A stretch of 64,000 nucleotides of DNA from Mesorhizobium plurifarium (GTDB lineage Bacteria > Pseudomonadota > Alphaproteobacteria > Rhizobiales > Rhizobiaceae): NCBI GenBank assembly GCA_000824785.1, contig CCNB01000003.1:1-64000 (forward strand). The letters are read 5' to 3'. Shown here piece after piece: positions 31,277-40,364 of this stretch. How positions within the stretch are numbered: position 1 is the stretch's first letter; each line of letters begins with the position of its first letter. A program made the position numbers and the translations under genes. Below the pieces are notes generated by a model, which saw only the letters and a program-made list of their open reading frames with translations, did no database searches and was not told the DNA's origin.

Positions 31277-32386
31277 TCACGGCCCGTATATCGCCACCGG
31301 CTTGCCGAACATGCCGGGCTCGGGTTTCACGCCGAGCCCTGGCCGTTTCGGCACGGCGATGTGGCCTTGCTTGATGATCACCGGATGCTTCTGGTCGAAA
31401 TGGCCCTTGATGTATTCCTGGGCGATCCAGGCGCCTTCCATGCGGCGCGGCTCGACGGTTGCGGCCAGATGCACGCAGGCCGCCGCGATAATGTCGCCGC
31501 CCCAGGCATCGTCGCAACTGTGCGGCAGCGAGCGGATGGCGCAGAGGTCGCGCACCGTCGTCATCTTGGTAAGGCCGCCAAGGCGCGTGACCTTGAAACC
31601 GAAGCCGTCGGCGATGCCCATCGAGATTGCCCTCAGCACCGCGTTCTGGTCCTCGGTACTCTCGTCGAGATAGACCGGATGCGTCACGCGGCCCTTCAGC
31701 GTCGCGATCTCGTCCATGGTGTTGCAAGGTTGCTCGAAGACGAAGGGGATCGCCTGGCAGAGCCGGTCGAGATGGATCGCGGCGGCCACTGTCAGGCCCC
31801 GGTTGCCGTCGACCGCGATGCGCGCTCCGTAACCAACCGCTTCCCAGACCTTGTGGACCACGGCGACGTCTTCGTCGAGATTGCGCCCGCCGATCTTCAC
31901 CTGCAGGCGCGGATAGCCGGCCTTGACCTTGTCGGCGGCGATCCTGGCCGTCTCGTCCGGCGCGCCGACAATCAGCGAATAATAGGCCGGCACGCGATCG
32001 GTCAGCGCGCCGCCCAAAAGCGTCGAGATCGGCACGCCGAGCTTTTGGCCGAGCAGGTCGAGAAAGGCCATGTCGAAGGCGGCCTTGGCGTAGCCGTGGC
32101 CGTTCAGGCGTTCGTCCATGCGTTTGGCCAACAGCCTGATCGACGCGATGTCCTGCCCGATCAGCCCGGGCGCGATTTCGGCGATCGCGGCGCGGGCGCC
32201 GAGCGCATGATGCGGCTGGTAGACCGGGCCGATCGGGCAGGTCTCGCCCCATCCGGCAAAGCCGTCATCGGTCACGATCTCGACAAGTGTCGAGTCCAGC
32301 GCCTCCACATCGGCGCTGGCCATCCGGTAGACGCCGCTCTTGACCGGCAATTGCGCCGAATAGACGTTGATCCGATCGATGCGCAT
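31277..32386 (-). CDS. Enolase-superfamily enzyme, proline-derivative dehydratase/epimerase type
   Basis: 369 residues from the ATG at 32384-32386. Features of the muconate-lactonizing subgroup: the N-terminal capping domain with STLVEIVTDDGFAGWGETCP, the base-bearing strand RLQVKIGG, metal ligands in RIAVDGNRGLT, IPFVFEQPCN and VYLDESTED, and FKVTRLGGLTKM as the opposite lysine. The CP(I/L)GPVYQPHH loop is like cis-3-hydroxy-L-proline dehydratases and hydroxyproline-betaine 2-epimerases. It lies directly downstream of a demethylating dehydrogenase, which favours a role in betaine or proline-betaine catabolism (inference). Confidence 0.75.
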   Translation of the reverse strand: MRIDRINVYSAQLPVKSGVYRMASADVEALDSTLVEIVTDDGFAGWGETCPIGPVYQPHHALGARAAIAEIAPGLIGQDIASIRLLAKRMDERLNGHGYAKAAFDMAFLDLLGQKLGVPISTLLGGALTDRVPAYYSLIVGAPDETARIAADKVKAGYPRLQVKIGGRNLDEDVAVVHKVWEAVGYGARIAVDGNRGLTVAAAIHLDRLCQAIPFVFEQPCNTMDEIATLKGRVTHPVYLDESTEDQNAVLRAISMGIADGFGFKVTRLGGLTKMTTVRDLCAIRSLPHSCDDAWGGDIIAAACVHLAATVEPRRMEGAWIAQEYIKGHFDQKHPVIIKQGHIAVPKRPGLGVKPEPGMFGKPVAIYGP

Positions 32387-32438
32387 ACCCGGCTCCCCTC
32401 GAGGAATGCATGGACAACGAGGCCTCAAGCGGCCCGTC

Positions 32439-34877
32439 TTACATCCGCGCCCTGGCCGAGGTCGGATCGTAAGGCGAATCTGCGACGACCTCCGCGACCT
32501 TCCATTCGCCGAGGATCGCGACGTCGAGCTTGGTGCCGGGCTTGGAAAAACGCTCGGGCACCAGCGCCAGCGCCACGTCATGCCCGAGCGCGTAGCCATA
32601 GCCGCCGGAGGTGATGCGCCCGACCAGCTTGCCGTCGCTGTAGAGCCCTTCATTGGCTAAAGTGCTTGCGCCGTCGGTGTCGATCCTGAGCGTCACCGAC
32701 CGGCGCTGGTCGTTGCGCTCCTTGTATTTCAGCACAGCCTCGCGTCCGACGAAGTCGCCCTTGTCGAGACGGATGAAGCGCTCCAGCCCGCTCTCCAGCG
32801 CGTTGAGCTCCGGGTTCATGTCGCGATACATGGCGCGATAGGATTTCTCGAGCCTGAGCGATTCCAGCGCGTGCAGGCCGACCAGCCGCATGCCGTGCTT
32901 TTCGCCTTCCCTCAGGATCGCGTCGAGCAGTTGCCGCTGGTAGGGCAGGGGATGGTAGAGCTCCCAGCCAAGCTCGCCCTCATAGTTGACGCGCAGCAGC
33001 CGCACGTCGCTGGCGAGGGCCACGCTGCCGGTCTTTACGCCGAACCACGGGAAGCTTTCGTTGGAAAGGTCGATATCGGTCAGCGGCTGCAGCACCTCGC
33101 GCGCCTTGGGGCCAACCACGGTGAAACAGCCGCGATCATTGGTGACGTTCTTCAGGCTCACGCTGCCGTCGGCGGGAAGCAGTCTCGAAAGATCGTCGAA
33201 ATTCCAGCGCTCCGCGCGCGGCGTCGAGATCAGGTAGAACAGGTCCTCGCTGAGACGCGCCACCATATATTCCGCCTGCACGCCGCCGCCCGCGGTTAGG
33301 TGATGCGCCAGCGTCACCTTGCCGACCGAAGGCAAGCGGTTGGCGACGATCCCGTTCAGCCATCGGGCGGCGTTCGGTCCGGACACCTCGAACTTGGTCA
33401 TCGGCGTCATCTCGACCAGGCCGACGGCGTTGCGCACCGCCAGCACTTCCTCGCCGACGAAATTCCCCTTGGGCGTCCAACGCCAGCTATACTGGTCCTT
33501 GGCCTCGACCCCGTCGCGCGCGAACCAGTTGGGCATCTCCCAGCCATTGAGCACGCCCCAGACCGCGCCGAGCTCGGTCAGCCGGTCATAGGAAGGCGCG
33601 GTCTTCTGCGGCCGCGCGGCGGGCATGTCCTGCCCAGGATATTTCTGCTCCGCATGCGTGCCCCAGGCCTCGCGCACCTTCTCGCGCGTCCATTCCTTGT
33701 TGGCGTAATCGCCGAAGCGGCGCGGGTCGAGATCGGAGGTGTCGAGGCTGTTGCCGCCTTCGACGATCCGCTCCGACAGATAATAGCCGATCGTGCCGCC
33801 CCATAGGATGCCGCCGGGCACGCCTTCGGCGAGCCAGACATTGGGCAGGCCCCAGGCCGGTCCCATCAGCGGCAATTCGTCCGCCGTCATCTGGAAGGGA
33901 CCGCGCACATTGGCCTTGATGCCGACGCGCCCGAGCGCCGGAACCAGCTGCAGCGCCTGCTCCCAGTTCCACGACACCGCCTCGAAATCCTCTTCCAGCA
34001 GGTCGGCGCCGAACCACGAAGGAACCCCGTCCTCCGCGAACAGCTTGAGGTGTTCGGTGCGCTCGTAAGGCCCGAACATCAGCCCGTCGCCTTCTTCGCG
34101 CAGATAGCCTTCGAACCCCTCGTCGCGCAGGATCGGCATTTCGGGTCGGCCAGCACGCTTGCGCTCCACCACCTCCGGCACTGCTTCGGTGATCCAGTAC
34201 TGATGCAGGATCGGGATCGCCGGGATGTCGAGGCCGAGCAGCGCGCCGGTCTGGCGCGCGTAGTTGCCGGTGGCGCAAATCACATGCTCGCAGGTGATGT
34301 CGCCCTGGTTGGTCTCGACCAGCCATTCGTCGCCAGGGGTCCGCTTGAAGCCGGTGACCTCGGTGTTGAGATAGACCTTCGCGCCGAGGTCGCGCGCGCC
34401 CTTGGCCATCGCGTGTGTGACGTCGGCCGGCGCGATATGGCCGTCATCGGGATGATAGAGCGCGCCCAGCATTTGCTTGTTGTCGAGCAGCGGCCAGAGT
34501 TTTCGCGCCTCGTCGGGCGTGAGCAGTTGCGCCCGCATGCCTTGCACCTCGGCGACGCTCATATAGCTCTTGAACTCGTCGAGCCGGTCCCTGGAATTGG
34601 CGATGCGCAACTGCCCGCATTTGTGCCAGCCGACCGGCTGCCCGGTCTCGGCCTCCAGCCCCTCATAGATCTCGATCGTCTTGTTGATCATGCGCCCGAC
34701 ATTGATGTTGCGGGCATAGGAGGGGATCAGGCCGGCCGCATGCCAGGTCGAGCCGGCGGTGAGCTGCGTGCGCTCCAGCAGCGCCACGTCGGTCCAGCCA
34801 CGCTTGGCCAGACCGTAGAGGATACCCGCGCCGACGCATCCGCCGCCAACGATCACCACCCGCGCGTGTGTCTGCAT
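32439..34877 (-). CDS. FAD-dependent dimethylglycine/sarcosine-type dehydrogenase with aminomethyltransferase domain
   Basis: 812 residues from the ATG at 34875-34877. The N-terminal oxidoreductase domain has the dinucleotide motif VVIVGGGCVGAGILYGL and the GSTWHAAGLIPSY flavin-linkage region (His) seen in dimethylglycine and sarcosine dehydrogenases. The C-terminal half is a GcvT-like folate domain (SGPNAARWLNGIVANRL, GELGWELYHP, LHALESLRLEKSYRAMYRD). Such enzymes oxidise N-methyl groups and hand the carbon to tetrahydrofolate. The gene is 52 bases upstream of the enolase-type gene, likely the same operon. The exact methylamine substrate is not determined. Confidence 0.85.
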   Translation of the reverse strand: MQTHARVVIVGGGCVGAGILYGLAKRGWTDVALLERTQLTAGSTWHAAGLIPSYARNINVGRMINKTIEIYEGLEAETGQPVGWHKCGQLRIANSRDRLDEFKSYMSVAEVQGMRAQLLTPDEARKLWPLLDNKQMLGALYHPDDGHIAPADVTHAMAKGARDLGAKVYLNTEVTGFKRTPGDEWLVETNQGDITCEHVICATGNYARQTGALLGLDIPAIPILHQYWITEAVPEVVERKRAGRPEMPILRDEGFEGYLREEGDGLMFGPYERTEHLKLFAEDGVPSWFGADLLEEDFEAVSWNWEQALQLVPALGRVGIKANVRGPFQMTADELPLMGPAWGLPNVWLAEGVPGGILWGGTIGYYLSERIVEGGNSLDTSDLDPRRFGDYANKEWTREKVREAWGTHAEQKYPGQDMPAARPQKTAPSYDRLTELGAVWGVLNGWEMPNWFARDGVEAKDQYSWRWTPKGNFVGEEVLAVRNAVGLVEMTPMTKFEVSGPNAARWLNGIVANRLPSVGKVTLAHHLTAGGGVQAEYMVARLSEDLFYLISTPRAERWNFDDLSRLLPADGSVSLKNVTNDRGCFTVVGPKAREVLQPLTDIDLSNESFPWFGVKTGSVALASDVRLLRVNYEGELGWELYHPLPYQRQLLDAILREGEKHGMRLVGLHALESLRLEKSYRAMYRDMNPELNALESGLERFIRLDKGDFVGREAVLKYKERNDQRRSVTLRIDTDGASTLANEGLYSDGKLVGRITSGGYGYALGHDVALALVPERFSKPGTKLDVAILGEWKVAEVVADSPYDPTSARARM

Positions 34878-35021
34878 CAAACCACCAATTCCGACCGAGC
34901 TGAGAAAGATCGCAGTCGAAGCTACAGGCGGCGATTGGCGCTGTAACGTCTTCAAAAATTAGGGGTCATGATAAGTTGGATTTATGCAGCGGTCTGTGTG
35001 CCGGGCTGTGAGCGGCGGCAG

Positions 35022-36020
35022 TCACTGAGCTTGCCCCTCTTGTGCGGCCTCGTCCTTGAAGTCGACCTTCGTGCCCGGCGTGACCATCGCGGCGAGGTCC
35101 TCGGCGTCCCAATTGGTCATCCGGATGCAGCCATGCGAGAAGGTGGTGCCGATCTTGCCCGGGTCAGGCGTGCCGTGGATGCCGTAGCTCTCGATCGAGA
35201 GGTCGATCCACACCGATCCGACCGGATTGTTGGGTCCCTTGGCGATGGTGAAGGGGCGCTTGGTCTTCACCCCCTTGAAGGCGAATTTCGGATTGTAGTG
35301 ATAGGTCGGATCATGCACCACGCGTTTGACCTCGGCTGCGCCGCTCGGCGCCGGTTTCTCCTCGCTGCCGATCGACGCGGGGTAGACCGCAATCGCCTTG
35401 CCCGACGCATCGAGCGCGCGCACCTGGCGGGATGCCTTGTCGACCTCGACGCCGGCAATCTGTGAAGGCGGATCGCTGCGGCCGACATCGGGCACCACCA
35501 GGGTCGTGCCGGCCTTGCTGAATCCCGCGCGGAGGTTGAGCATCCTCAGCAATTGTTCGCTGACATGGAACCGCTCCGCCAGCCTCTCCCGCGCGTTGCG
35601 GTAGCCGAGGCGCTTGAGATGCGCCATGCTCTCCATGCGGGCCGGAATGCGCCTGGTGAAGGGCCCGCGCACATCCTTGGCCGTGACGTCGTATGTCGTC
35701 AACACAGGGCCGGCGAAAGTTGCCGCGAGCTTGTCCCAGGTCTCCCGCGTGAGCTTGCCGTCGGAAGGCAGCCCGTTCGCCGCCTGGAAGGCCGCGACGG
35801 CTTTGGTAAAATTCTGAGAAACGCGGCCGTCGATCAGGCCGGGGGAGAAGCGGGCGCGATCCAAAAGCACCTGCGCCTTGAGCAGCATAGGGCTGACGCC
35901 GTTAGGTTCGCCTTCGCTGAATTGCGCCTGATTGACGGCGTCGGGCTCCAGTCTCGCTGCCTGCGCGACACCGCACGCGAGCGCGAGCGCCGCCCAGACG
36001 ACAACAAGGAGCCTGATCAT
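35022..36020 (-). CDS. L,D-transpeptidase (YkuD) with peptidoglycan-binding domain
   Basis: 332 residues from the ATG at 36018-36020. A signal peptide (LLVVVWAALALACGVAQA) is followed by a PG_binding_1-like repeat (LIDGRVSQNFTKAVAAFQA), a LysM-like segment (RLAERFHVSEQLLRMLN) and the YkuD catalytic domain. The catalytic motif is IGTTFSHGCIRMTNWDAEDL with the active Cys. The enzyme forms 3-3 crosslinks or attaches proteins to peptidoglycan in the periplasm. Rhizobiales carry many paralogues, so no specific role is assigned. Confidence 0.92.
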   Translation of the reverse strand: MIRLLVVVWAALALACGVAQAARLEPDAVNQAQFSEGEPNGVSPMLLKAQVLLDRARFSPGLIDGRVSQNFTKAVAAFQAANGLPSDGKLTRETWDKLAATFAGPVLTTYDVTAKDVRGPFTRRIPARMESMAHLKRLGYRNARERLAERFHVSEQLLRMLNLRAGFSKAGTTLVVPDVGRSDPPSQIAGVEVDKASRQVRALDASGKAIAVYPASIGSEEKPAPSGAAEVKRVVHDPTYHYNPKFAFKGVKTKRPFTIAKGPNNPVGSVWIDLSIESYGIHGTPDPGKIGTTFSHGCIRMTNWDAEDLAAMVTPGTKVDFKDEAAQEGQAQ

Positions 36021-36330
36021 CGACGTCACTCCGCAACCGCGACAAGGTCCTGCCTCTAAGACGCGGCACGTCCGATCTGGTTCCTGTCGCGGGGAGCACA
36101 CGAAGGTCATCGTGAATATTCGCTTTCTCCCATATACGTTTGAATTTTAAGCTGGAAAGCAGTTCCCAAGAACGCGCATAAGTGGCATTATCGCATAAGG
36201 GCCTATGCATTGTCCGATTATATGGCCCCCAGTCCTGGTAACCGGCGGCTCCCCAACGCCCCCCCGCCCGCTCCGTCGGTTGCCTCCATTTGGGCATCAA
36301 TTATCCAAGCTGGCTTTTTGTCGGAAGAAG
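36021..36330. other. Intergenic region, A/T-rich in the middle
   Basis: About 310 bases with a low-GC centre (about 36100-36230) that should hold the transpeptidase promoter. I see no gene. A short hydrophilic frame at 36205-36419 is not convincing. Confidence 0.4.
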
Positions 36331-36353
36331 GAGGCGGCGATGCCCGCCGCCTC
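36331..36353 (-). terminator. Possible terminator of the DUF982 genes
   Basis: GAGGCGGC (36331-36338) and GCCGCCTC (36346-36353) form an 8-bp stem just after the DUF982 stop codon. On the minus strand it is followed by CTTCTTCC rather than a clean T tract. Confidence 0.5.
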
Positions 36354-36360
36354 GGTCACA

Positions 36361-36645
36361 TCAGACATGCTTCGGCTGAGCGCTTCCGAGGATGGGAGGA
36401 ATGGCGCCATCCTCGATGAGGATGTCCTTCTTGCGAGCAAAGGCGACGAAAACACCCCTCGCTGTTTCTGCATCCACATCTCCGGCCAGGGCGGCCCTGC
36501 AAGCACGGATCGCGGCCTTCTGCTCGGGGCTGTTACCGCACCAGTCGATAACAAACTGATAGGCATCCACCACAGTGTTCAACTGGCGCGGAAATCCCAT
36601 TCCTACCCAGACGCGGATTGGCTTTTCGAACGGTTTGGCAAGCAT
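36361..36645 (-). CDS. DUF982 protein, paralogue 1
   Basis: 94 residues: FEKPIRVWVGMGFPRQLNTV, then DAYQFVIDWCGNSPEQKAAI and a conserved helical middle (RACRAALAGDVDAETARGVF). DUF982 is a small rhizobial family of unknown function, usually present in several copies. The next gene upstream is a second member, 27 bases away, so the two probably form an operon. Confidence 0.82.
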   Translation of the reverse strand: MLAKPFEKPIRVWVGMGFPRQLNTVVDAYQFVIDWCGNSPEQKAAIRACRAALAGDVDAETARGVFVAFARKKDILIEDGAIPPILGSAQPKHV

Positions 36646-36672
36646 CGCGAACGTCCTCGATCCGCGATGAAG

Positions 36673-36975
36673 TTAGGCGGTCAGCCCGCCGCCCTTGCCG
36701 CCCTTGCCGATCATCCAGGGCAGGGTGGTGCTCACGTCTTCCTGGATTTTGGCGGACTTGGCGAAACCGCAAAATGCCTCCCTGGCGGCCATCAGCGGAA
36801 AGCCGCTGTCGAATGCCCGCTGGCAGGCGCGCAGCGCCGTTTCATAGATCGGTCCGCGCCGGTTCTTGGGCCACTCATAGAGAAATTCCAGGGCGTCTTC
36901 GAGGCAGGCGATTTCCTGGATGAGGCTGTTTCCGCTCTTGACGAAAACAGGGCTGTCGAACATCCGATCGTTCAT
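36673..36975 (-). CDS. DUF982 protein, paralogue 2
   Basis: 100 residues from the ATG at 36973-36975 after TTGGAGGATC. Core: FDSPVFVKSGNSLIQEIACL, EDALEFLYEWPKNRRGPIYE and ALRACQRAFDSGFPLMAARE. It aligns by eye with the adjacent paralogue but has a Gly/Lys-rich tail (IGKGGKGGGLTA). Function unknown. Confidence 0.82.
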   Translation of the reverse strand: MNDRMFDSPVFVKSGNSLIQEIACLEDALEFLYEWPKNRRGPIYETALRACQRAFDSGFPLMAAREAFCGFAKSAKIQEDVSTTLPWMIGKGGKGGGLTA

Positions 36976-37172
36976 AAGATCCTCCAAGTCGAACGAACAA
37001 TTTGAGTTTGAAAGGGGCGGGGATCGCAGCGGTCCGCGCCTCACTGCGATATGGGTTTATGAATTCGAGCCGTCAAGGACTTGGCGGATGCCGTCATGTC
37101 CTATTTCGCAGGCCCAACATTCTGCCCGCGATGAGTCGATGAGTCGGTATCCGGGCCGTCGGCGGCGGCACG

Positions 37173-37400
37173 TCAGCGACTGGGATTGAGCTTTTGAATA
37201 CGCCCCTTGTCCAGCCGGAACACGCCGTCCGTACCGCCTTGCTGCTCGAAGTCGGTTTGAAGCTCATCCCACGTACCGAGATATGCGCCGCACTCGGCGC
37301 AATGGATCGGCGTTGTGGGTTGGGCATCGGCCGGGATCTGCAGACGGATGGTGCCGCAAAACGGGCATTCCAGTTTGTGGTCCAGATACTCGCTAGCCAT
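37173..37400 (-). CDS. Small zinc-ribbon hypothetical protein
   Basis: 75 residues with a four-Cys zinc ribbon: LECPFCGTIRLQI and PIHCAECGAYLGTWDEL. The C terminus is hydrophilic (FRLDKGRIQKLNPSR). The start chosen is the ATG at 37398-37400. Similar small zinc-ribbon proteins are frequent next to stress genes in rhizobia. It could bind nucleic acid or act as an adaptor; function unknown. Confidence 0.68.
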   Translation of the reverse strand: MASEYLDHKLECPFCGTIRLQIPADAQPTTPIHCAECGAYLGTWDELQTDFEQQGGTDGVFRLDKGRIQKLNPSR

Positions 37401-37546
37401 TTTGTGGAGCATCGCGCAATCGGCACGTCTTCGCAAGCGAGGGATTCCGACGAGTTTGCTTCAGCCGGCTCGATCTGCGAAACCGCCAGTCGCCAAATGC
37501 CTTCACCGCCGCGGAGTCCGGCAGAGCATCCGCCGCATTCAGCTGG

Positions 37547-37747
37547 TCACGCGCGGCCTGAAGCGGACGTCTGAACACGCGCCCTTATGATCCGTGCTTC
37601 TCGCAGGAGCGCCGGTCGGTCGCGCCCGACGGCCTTTATCAGCCTCCTGGCTTGAGCGTCGGAGATGCCGGTTTTTTGCTTCAGCAGAATGACGAGCTGC
37701 TTGTCGTCAATTCGACCATGGGAACTGCCTTCACCGGGTTCAGTCAT
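37547..37747 (-). CDS. Small helical protein (DUF3606-like)
   Basis: 66 residues: DDKQLVILLKQKTGISDAQA followed by RRLIKAVGRDRPALLREARI. The pattern resembles the DUF3606 helical module. GGAGGATCC lies seven bases before the ATG. The related motif at the C terminus of the 30.8 kb DUF2934 protein supports it as a mobile small domain. Function unknown. Confidence 0.6.
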   Translation of the reverse strand: MTEPGEGSSHGRIDDKQLVILLKQKTGISDAQARRLIKAVGRDRPALLREARIIRARVQTSASGRA

Positions 37748-37948
37748 TTCAAGGATCCTCCTGTCAACCGAACTGGAAAGATCGTCGAAGGTTTCATCGC
37801 GGGGCCTAGCGTTGCTTCACTGCTGCTGTGGGGTTGTCCGCGTGGTGGCCGTCGCGAAAGCTCCGCCAGCTCCCGCTCGTCGTTAATCCCGACCATGTAG
37901 TTCGCGATGCCGTGTCAGTCCGAATTTCAGCTGCCCGGAGCCCGCCCG

Positions 37949-38836
37949 TTAAAGCGGACTAATCTCTTCGAACAGCCAATCGCGAAACGCCTTCACCTTG
38001 CGCTGGCGGATCGCTTCCGGCGGATAGACCAGATAGAAGCTGGATACCGCCTTGAGCGCGTGATCGAACGGCCGCACCAGCCTGCCGGTGGCGAGATCGG
38101 CGGAAACCAGCATGGTGCGGCCGAGCACCACGCCTTCGCCCTGTACGGCCGATTCCACCGCGAAGGTGGCGGAATCGAAGGTGAGCCCGCTGTTCGGGTC
38201 GACGCCTTCGACGCCGGCGCTGGCGAGCCACGCCGCCCAGTCGATGCGGTAGCCGTCCCGGATCAGCGTGTGGTGCTTGAGGTCCTGCGGGTGCTTGAGC
38301 GGATGCGGGCCTTCCAAGAGCTTCGGGCTGCAGACCGGAAACACCTCCTCGCCGGTGAGGAACTCCGAGGTCAGTCCGTGATAGTGGCCGGCGCCGTAGC
38401 GGATCGCGACATCGATGCCGTCGCCGCGGAAATTGGTCAGCCTGCCGGTGGTCGAGACGCGCACATCGATATCGCCATGCGCGCGGTGGAAACGATAGAG
38501 CCTCGGCACCAGCCATTTTCCGGCGAAGCCGTCCGAGGTGCTGACGTTGAGCGTCGACCCGGAATGGCGCGAGGTCGCCGTTTGCGTCGCCAGCGCGACC
38601 TGGTCGAGCGCCTCGCGCACGGCAACCGCATAAGGCTCGCCGACAGCGGTGAGCCGCACGGAACGCGTCGCGCGCTCGAAGAGCTGCACGCCGAGCTGAT
38701 CCTCCAGATGTTTTATCGCCCGGCTGATCGCGCCATGCGTGAGGTTGAGCTCATCGGCGGCCCTGGAAAAATTCAAATGCCGTGCGGCTGCCTCGAAGGC
38801 CGGCAAGGCGTTGAGCGGCGGCAGTCTGCGGGTCAT
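37949..38836 (-). CDS. LysR-family regulator (GcvA/TrpI type)
   Basis: 295 residues. The N-terminal helix-turn-helix reads LPPLNALPAFEAAARHLNFS and RAADELNLTHGAISRAIKHL. The effector domain follows with SGSTLNVSTSDGFAGKWLVP and DIDVRVSTTGRLTNF. The length and LPPLNAL start are typical of GcvA-like regulators. It is divergent from the VOC/SDR gene pair with 132 bases between, so it probably controls that pair and itself. Confidence 0.9.
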   Translation of the reverse strand: MTRRLPPLNALPAFEAAARHLNFSRAADELNLTHGAISRAIKHLEDQLGVQLFERATRSVRLTAVGEPYAVAVREALDQVALATQTATSRHSGSTLNVSTSDGFAGKWLVPRLYRFHRAHGDIDVRVSTTGRLTNFRGDGIDVAIRYGAGHYHGLTSEFLTGEEVFPVCSPKLLEGPHPLKHPQDLKHHTLIRDGYRIDWAAWLASAGVEGVDPNSGLTFDSATFAVESAVQGEGVVLGRTMLVSADLATGRLVRPFDHALKAVSSFYLVYPPEAIRQRKVKAFRDWLFEEISPL

Positions 38837-38968
38837 GACGAAGTCATTTGTGAGCTATGGTAACAAATACTTGCCAAACTTTGGTTTGTCCGTCGAGCCT
38901 TTTCCAGCCAAAAATCCTCACAGAATTTGTGATCAACGCTCACTTCAGGGCAAGCCTGCGAGGACATC

Positions 38969-39430
38969 ATGGCCACCGTTCATCCCTTCCTCTGGTTCAA
39001 CCTGGACGCAGAAGCCGCGCGCGACTTCTATCTGTCCGTTTTCAGGAACAGCCGCGCACTGCAGACCATCGAGTTCACCGACAAGCCGCACGCGATCTTC
39101 GACTTCGAGCTCGAAGGCCAGCGTTTTACGGCACTCAACGCCGGCGGTGTGCCGCCGTTCAACGAGCGCATCTCGCTTTATATCGAGACGAAGGACCAGG
39201 CGGAGACCGACTATTTCTGGAACGCGCTGACCGCCGGCGGCGGCTCGGAACAGCCCTGCGGCTGGCTGAAGGACAAGTTCGGCGTCTACTGGCAGGTCAT
39301 CCCGAGCGAGGCCTTGCGCCTGATGAACGACCCGGACCGCGTAAAGGCCGACCGGGCGCGACAGGCGATGTACTCGATGAGGAAGATCATCCTCGCCGAC
39401 ATCGAAGCGGCCCACGCCGGCCGCGCTTGA
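38969..39430 (+). CDS. VOC superfamily protein (PhnB-like)
   Basis: 153 residues with the PhnB-like beta-alpha-beta repeats: HPFLWFNLDAEAARDFYLSV, IFDFELEGQRFTALNAGG and FGVYWQVIPSEALRLM. Members of this group often lack clear metal ligands. Enzymatic function is unassigned; some are annotated as 3-demethylubiquinone methyltransferase-like. The start ATG follows GAGGA. It is divergent from a LysR gene and 32 bases upstream of the SDR gene. Confidence 0.85.
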   Translation: MATVHPFLWFNLDAEAARDFYLSVFRNSRALQTIEFTDKPHAIFDFELEGQRFTALNAGGVPPFNERISLYIETKDQAETDYFWNALTAGGGSEQPCGWLKDKFGVYWQVIPSEALRLMNDPDRVKADRARQAMYSMRKIILADIEAAHAGRA

Positions 39431-39462
39431 TTTCCCGCATCACTCAAGGACAGAGAAGACCC

Positions 39463-40209
39463 ATGACCAGTCTCCCTATGACTTCACTCAACGGAAAGAA
39501 GATCATTGTCGTCGGAGGCAGTTCCGGCATCGGCTTCGGCGTCGCGGCGGCTGCACTGGAAAGCGGTGCAGAGGTGGTGATCGCCGGCCGTTCGGCCGAC
39601 AAGCTGAAGGCTGCTGAAAAGCGTCTGGGCGGGGCAGGGCGCGTGACGGCCATTGCCGCAGACATGGCCAACGAGGCGGACGTCGCCCGGCTATTCGACG
39701 CGATCGGCGCCTTCGATCATCTGGTCGCGACGGCCGGCACGCCGCCGCCCAATGATCCGATCGGCGAGACAGACATGGATTTCGTGCGTCAATTCGTCGA
39801 CGGCAAGCTCATCGGCGCCGTGATGCTCGCCAAGCATGCCGTGCGCACGCTGAACAAGGGGGGCTCGATGATCTTCACCTCCGGCATCAACAAGGACCGT
39901 CCGCCGGTCCCGGGCGGCTCGGTGGTTTCGGCGGTCGCCGGTTCCTTTACCTATTTCGCCCGGGCGCTGGCGCAGGAGCTCGCCCCGACCCGCGTCAACA
40001 TCGTCTCGCCGGGCTGGGTCGACACCGAGATGTGGGACGAGATCGTCGGCGAGGCCAAGACAGGCTATTTCGAGCAGATGGGCGGCCGCATTCCGGCCGG
40101 CAGGATCGCCAGACCCGCCGACATTGCGCCGGCCTATCTCTATCTCATGCAGAACGCGTTCATGACCGGCGAGACCGTCCACATCGACGGCGGCCAGCGG
40201 CTGGTTTGA
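39463..40209 (+). CDS. Short-chain dehydrogenase/reductase-like protein lacking the YxxxK motif
   Basis: 248 residues from the ATG at 39463. The cofactor motif GGSSGIGFGVAAAALESGA and the end GETVHIDGGQRL are typical of SDR proteins. The active-site Tyr and Lys are absent: where YSASK is expected the sequence reads VVSAVAGSFTYF, so Tyr and Lys are replaced by Val and Ala. The fold should be kept, but classical hydride-transfer chemistry is doubtful. It is co-transcribed with the VOC protein. Function unknown. Confidence 0.85.
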   Translation: MTSLPMTSLNGKKIIVVGGSSGIGFGVAAAALESGAEVVIAGRSADKLKAAEKRLGGAGRVTAIAADMANEADVARLFDAIGAFDHLVATAGTPPPNDPIGETDMDFVRQFVDGKLIGAVMLAKHAVRTLNKGGSMIFTSGINKDRPPVPGGSVVSAVAGSFTYFARALAQELAPTRVNIVSPGWVDTEMWDEIVGEAKTGYFEQMGGRIPAGRIARPADIAPAYLYLMQNAFMTGETVHIDGGQRLV

Positions 40210-40364
40210 GCAGGCAGGGCCGGACCTCTGGCTGAGGATCCGGCCTCGCCCATCGCCTTCCATCAGCTTCGCCGCCAGACCCTCGCTGAACATAGCGTTT
40301 CCCGCGGAACGCTAATATACATGACGCTCGAATGAGCAATGCCTCCGCCTCGTCGAGGAATGCC

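Noticed and set aside
37393..37578. 61-codon minus-strand frame between the zinc-ribbon and DUF3606-like genes
   Set aside because: It overlaps both neighbours, has no ribosome-binding site and no recognisable motif; too weak to call.
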